From positions 56,760,860 through 56,778,359 of the forward strand of contig CM060324.1 in assembly GCA_030674155.1 (NCBI GenBank): a stretch of 17,500 bases of DNA, read 5' to 3'. Positions 1-17,500 of the stretch are shown piece by piece. A model generated the notes under the pieces. It saw nothing but the letters and a program-made list of their open reading frames with translations, made no database searches and was not told where the DNA came from. Source of the stretch: Stramonita haemastoma. Its lineage: Eukaryota > Mollusca > Gastropoda > Neogastropoda > Muricidae. A program made the position numbers and the translations under genes. Numbering within the stretch: the first letter of the stretch is position 1; each line of letters starts with the position of its first letter.

Positions 1-36
<36 letters not shown>

Positions 37-90
37 TGTGTGTGTATGTATGTGTGTCTGTTCATGCTTATGTGTGCTTGTGTGTGTATT
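1..90. repeat. TGCG/TG simple repeat
   Basis: About nine TGCG units at 1-36 grade into TGTG/TATG repeats, then a G-rich stretch to about 110. Ordinary microsatellite in the intron upstream of the first exon. Confidence 0.9.
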
Positions 91-248
91 GGTGGGTGGG
101 GGAAGAGGGTTGCATGTGAAGGTTTCTGTGTATGTGTAGTGGGATACAAATTATTCCAGTAGACTTTATTACATGAGCTTCGTTCATTGTTTAATTAGAA
201 TGGAAAAAAATTAGCTAATTCCCATATTCATCACCTCTTCATTTTCAG

Positions 249-13909
<13,661 letters not shown>

Positions 13910-13977
13910 GTAAGTTAGCAGTTAAGTGTTAAACTATGTAACAGATTTATTTCATCTGCACCTTTTGTGTTTGCTCT

Positions 13978-13991
13978 CTCTTTCTTTCTTT

Positions 13992-14042
<51 letters not shown>
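13978..14042 (+). repeat. (TC)n microsatellite ending in CAG
   Basis: CTTTCTTTCC grades into about 22 uninterrupted CT units ending CTCAG. It marks the left border of the LINE-related sequence, and it also forms a near-ideal polypyrimidine tract and splice acceptor. Confidence 0.9.
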
Positions 14043-14281
14043 GCAGGCAGACCAGACAGTCTGCGAGCACAAAGCAGGCTGTTCAGCCAAGACGTGCTTC
14101 CTCACAAGTAAGTCATACAAAGCAAAGCTGCCGTAAAGTGCCAGCAAGGTCGGGCAGCCAAAGCAGCATAACTGAGTCTTTTGACAGACTGCAATCTGGC
14201 GACAGAAAAACCAACAAAGACTTGACCCCAAGGTCAACAGCTAGATCTAAAACTGATGAAAGCCCACGGGTATCAGAATAG
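14043..14281 (+). pseudogene. Short frame upstream of the endonuclease, ORF1-like or 5' ORF remnant
   Basis: Frame 2 is open from before the (TC)n tract to TAG at 14279-14281. After the tract it reads a Ser/Thr/Lys/Arg-rich, low-complexity sequence (GRQTRQSASTKQAVQPRRAS onward, ending ESPRVSE). The endonuclease frame starts in the same frame right after the stop. It could be the C terminus of an ORF1, or the N-terminal part of ORF2 broken by a nonsense change. No zinc knuckle is visible. Confidence 0.4.
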
Positions 14282-14674
14282 GGACTCGGCCGGGCCAGAG
14301 AAGCTCACTGTCAGTGGCAGAATGCTTCTGCAGTTGCATCTAATAGTAAAGGCACAGAAGCTGATTCCGATCAAGGTGTAAATATTTCTGGAATAAATTT
14401 TCTAAATTATAATGTAAACGGTCTTTTACCTAAAATTGACAACAAAGATTTTGTTAGTTTTTTGCTGAGATTTGATATAATTTGTCTAACAGAAACTTTT
14501 GTTGCATCAGATATTGATTTCCCTATTTTTAGGGATTATGATATGTTTATTGCAGGGGCTAAAAAACTGTCCCATCAAGGCAGATATTCAGGAGGGGTGA
14601 TTCTTTTGGTAAAAAAATCCATTGAGTCTTTTGTGGAAAAATTGAGATTGAATATGATAATACTATTGTTGTAA
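14282..14674 (+). pseudogene. LINE ORF2 N-terminal part: endonuclease start, frameshifted
   Basis: Frame 2 reads through NYNVNGLLPK (the Asn-containing first APE motif), IICLTETF (catalytic Glu) and GRYSGGVILLV. It then loses register in an A run at about 14636-14642 and meets a stop at 14672-14674. The rest of the endonuclease continues in frame 1. One missing base in the A run explains the break. No ATG at a conventional place is evident, so the start is unknown. Confidence 0.85.
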
Positions 14675-17500
14675 AGTTGCACAGAGATTTATTAGGTACT
14701 AACAAAGATATAATGCTGGTATGTACATATATTCCTCCTTGTGACTCTGTATTCTGGAAAACAAAACAAGGTGTGTATGGCATGGAAGATCTTGAACAGT
14801 GTTTGCTTGAGCTTCAAAGTTCATATGATGATTTTAATTTGATGTTAACAGGGGATTTTAATGCTCGAACAGCTAGCAATAATTACAATCTAGGGGATGA
14901 CTTTGATGATTTTGAAAATATGTATTCTTTCTCCAATCTTCAATTGCCTAGAAAATCACATGATTCAGAAACAAATCTTTTTGGTAATCAGCTAATTGAG
15001 TTATGTAATATGTTTGACTGTGTTATTTTGAATGGACTTTGCAATCCAGACTTTGATGGTAGTTATACATTTATAGCATCTTCTGGTTCAAGTACAGTAG
15101 ACTATTTTATTGCCTCTCTGGAACTATTAGCATCTGTCCAAATACTTTCTTTGGTTGTGGATAGTTTAACAGAATCTGACCATCTTCCGGTTTGTATGAA
15201 GATAGAAACTGCTAACAATATTTCAGATAAGTTGCACAATCAGTCATCTAAAAGTAAAGTATCTTATGACAAACTTATATGGAATGAGAATAGGAAAGAT
15301 GACTTTCTTAATGCATTAAGCACTGTTGTCATAAAAAATAAATTTGCAATGGCCACAAGTACGATAGAAAATGATATAGAAGAGGCTTTAGTCATATTTG
15401 TTGAAAGTTTGAAAGAGGCTAGCATATGCATGTTGAAAAAGTTGTCTCAGCATAAAAGTAAAAAGAGTGAATGGTTTGATGAAGAATGTGCAGTTGCGAA
15501 GAAAGAAAGTAGATCAAAACTAAACAATTTCAGAAAAACCAGAAATGAAGAGGACAGACTAATTTATGTTGAGAAAAGGAAAATTTACAGAAGATTGCTA
15601 AAGACAAAAAAACAAGGTTACAGAAGACAGAAAGCGGAATCTTTAGCAAATAACATCTCAAATTCTTCACATTTCTGGAAAGATGTAAGGAGCATGGGTT
15701 GTGGTAATCGTACAGTAACTTACAACAATATTAATACTGAAGATTGGTATAATCATTTCAAAAACGTTTTTCAGAACACTGATGATAACACGGAAGGTAA
15801 TGATTTCAATATTGATTTAAAGGAAGGAACTGATCATATTTTGAATCAAGATATATCTGAAACTGAAGTAACACAAGCAATTTTAAAGCTTAAAGTAGGA
15901 AAATCCAGTGGCATTGACAACATATCGGCTGAAATGTTGAAAAATGGTGGTAAAGCTGTTACAGAGTTTTTGGTAAAATTTTTCAACACTATTTTCACTT
16001 TAGGTATATATCCCAAAGACTGGTCAAAAGCCATAATTATACCTATTTATAAGAAAGGAGATCCTAATATTACAGATAATTACAGAGGTGTGTCATTATT
16101 AAGTATCATTTCAAAATGCTATACAACTATATTAAATGCAAGACTGTATAACTGGCTAGAAGACAATAATCTGATTTCTGAGAGTCAAGCAGGTTTCCGT
16201 AGGGGCTATTCAACAGTAGATCAAATATTTAATTTATATGCAGTTGTTCAAAAATGTATGATGAAGAAACGCAGAAAATTGTATGTGGCATTTGTTGATT
16301 TTAAAAAAGCGTTTGATTCTGTACACCATGACAAACTTCTTGAATGCATGAGAAACCAAGGTGTGAATGGAAAGTTTCTAGCCTCTTTAAAAGCAATGTA
16401 TTTTTCTTTAGTCTCTTGCGTACGTGCAAATTGTGAACTTTCTGAATATTTTGAATGCCCTATTGGTGTGAGACAAGGTTGTGTTTTAAGTCCGACTTTA
16501 TTTTCTGTTTTCATTAATCAGCTTGCTGATCACATGAATGTGAAAGGAAGACATGGTATACAAGTTTTGCCTGATATTATGGAATTGTTTATTTTACTAT
16601 TTGCAGATGATGTAGCTTTATTATCAACAACAGTACATGGCTTACAAAATCAATTAAATATCCTGCAGAGCTGTTGCAATGACATGAAATTAAATGTGAA
16701 TGCTGAGAAAACAAAAGTGATGGTATTTAGAAAAGGGGGGTATTTAGGACAACATGAGCATTGGTCTTTTGGTGGTAAAAAATTAGAGGTTGTGAATAGT
16801 TACTGTTATTTGGGATTCCAATTTACTACAATGATAAGTATGAAAAGAGGTACCGAACGTTTAGCATCAAAGGGTAAGAAAGCAGTAGTCCAGTTAAATA
16901 AGGCTTTTCAAAAATACAAGGAAATGGCTGCGAAAACATATTTTAAGATTTTTGACGTTAAAGTTCAACCAGTTCTGCTGTATGCATCTGAAATATGGGG
17001 TTTAACTAAATTAGATCATATAGAAAAAGTTCATTGTATGGCTTGCAAGAGATTTTTAGGTGTCCCAGTTAGAACACCAAACTGCATGGTTTATGGTGAT
17101 TTGGAAAGATTTCCTCTTCATGTTAATTCTTGTGTTTCAGTCTTAAGGTTTTGGTTTAGATTATTACAAATGAAAATTGAACGACTACCACATACAGCTT
17201 ATCAGATGTTATTGGAATTGGACAAGGCAGGTAAAGATTGTTGGGTGTCGAAAATTAGGGAAATTTTATGTGAGACAGGATTTAGTTTTGTTTGGCTGCA
17301 GCAGGGTGTTGGTCAGGTTAAAGTTTTTCTAAGGCTTTTTAAGCAGAGACTTGTTGATTTATACATACAAGAATGGTCCGGCACTATAAGAGACCGTGAC
17401 AGATATGATAACTACAGATCATTTAAAATAATTTTTGAAAAAGAAAAAAATGTGTCTGACATGGATACCTACTGTTTTAGAGTTGCCATCTCACAGGTCA
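14626..17500 (+). CDS. LINE ORF2: rest of endonuclease, reverse transcriptase, C-terminal region
   Basis: Frame 1 has no stop from 14626 to the window edge, about 958 codons. Endonuclease motifs continue with MLVCTYIPP, LTGDFNART (14848 onward), VDYFIAS and SDHLPV (15175 onward). After a Lys-rich spacer come reverse-transcriptase blocks: PIYKKGD, NYRGVSLLS, ISESQAGFRRGYSTVDQ, VDFKKAFDSVHHDKLL (first catalytic Asp at 16297), GVRQGCVLSPTLFSVFINQL, and the FADD box at 16600-16611 with both catalytic Asp residues. LNAEKTK-like and YLGF motifs follow, then a C-terminal region with LLYASEIWG and CKRFLGV. The product would nick DNA and copy its own RNA at the target. No RNase H or CCHC motif was seen before the edge. 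Only one frameshift separates it from an intact frame, so insertion looks recent. Confidence 0.92.

Larger units (their letters stand above)
14043..17500 (+). mobile_element. Non-LTR retrotransposon (APE-type LINE), running off the window
   Basis: Covers an apurinic-type endonuclease domain followed by a reverse transcriptase in the order of LINE ORF2, in the same orientation as MCM8 and inside its intron 11. Much more AT-rich and A-biased in codon use than the MCM8 exons. The left border is taken where the (TC)n tract ends. The right end and tail are outside the window. The style of the C-terminal region (YLGF...KGKKAV, LLYASEIWG, CKRFLGV) suggests the jockey/CR1/L2-type assemblage, but the clade is not established. 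Confidence 0.88.

Noticed and set aside
14043..14107. The next true MCM8 exon
   Set aside because: Splice sites look good, but the peptide (AGRPDSLRAQSRLFSQDVLP) does not resemble the MCM8 segment that follows YIGYAR, and its length breaks phase; kept only as a cryptic exon.
13947..14237. Minus-strand frame with an Arg-Glu repeat
   Set aside because: It is the complement of the (TC)n tract joined to LINE sequence.
16248..16514. Minus-strand frames inside the LINE (also at 14559-14783 and 15846-16034)
   Set aside because: They are shadows of the reverse-transcriptase frame on the opposite strand.
14626..17500. A retrovirus or other viral polymerase
   Set aside because: The order of apurinic-type endonuclease then reverse transcriptase, with no gag, protease, integrase or LTR, is that of a LINE.

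Overview
The window is eukaryotic nuclear DNA, most likely from a marine mollusc and probably a gastropod. The organism is an inference. It rests on many short, canonically spliced exons in long AT-rich introns, abundant TG/CA microsatellites, several tRNA- and 5S-headed SINE families, and an AT-rich LINE. No bacterial-type operon or viral structural gene is visible.

The only host gene I can support is MCM8 on the + strand, as eleven internal exons between 249 and 13909. They encode the heart of the AAA+ helicase/ATPase domain in order: lead-in strand, Walker A (exon 2), GNTTTTSG segment (exon 3), helix-2-insert/Walker B (exon 4), EQQSIS segment and sensor 1 (exons 5-6), SRFD arginine finger (exon 7), LLSEHV (exon 8), a variable linker (exons 9-10) and YIGYAR (exon 11). 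Phases fit across every junction except at exon 4. The N-terminal OB-fold region and the C-terminal part lie outside the window.

Most of the sequence is intronic and packed with repeats. Intron 1 holds a SINE whose head looks like a tRNA half fused to a 5S rRNA promoter (family A; more copies in introns 7 and 8). Intron 3 holds a 311-bp TTAA-flanked MITE and a minisatellite built from copies of the start of exon 4 with its splice acceptor. Introns 4, 6, 9 and 10 carry copies of a second, tRNA-headed SINE (family B), mostly on the minus strand. Intron 9 has one SINE nested in another with a perfect 11-bp target-site duplication. Intron 10 has a second, inverted copy of the MITE inside a short tandem repeat. 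Intron 11 starts with a (CT)n tract followed by a nearly intact APE-endonuclease/reverse-transcriptase LINE that runs off the right edge.

The most unusual point is the exon-4 region. Seven intronic copies of a 22-nt exon start, each bounded by AG and GT, precede the real exon. The exon itself is out of frame in this assembly by its G run, unless an upstream copy is also used.
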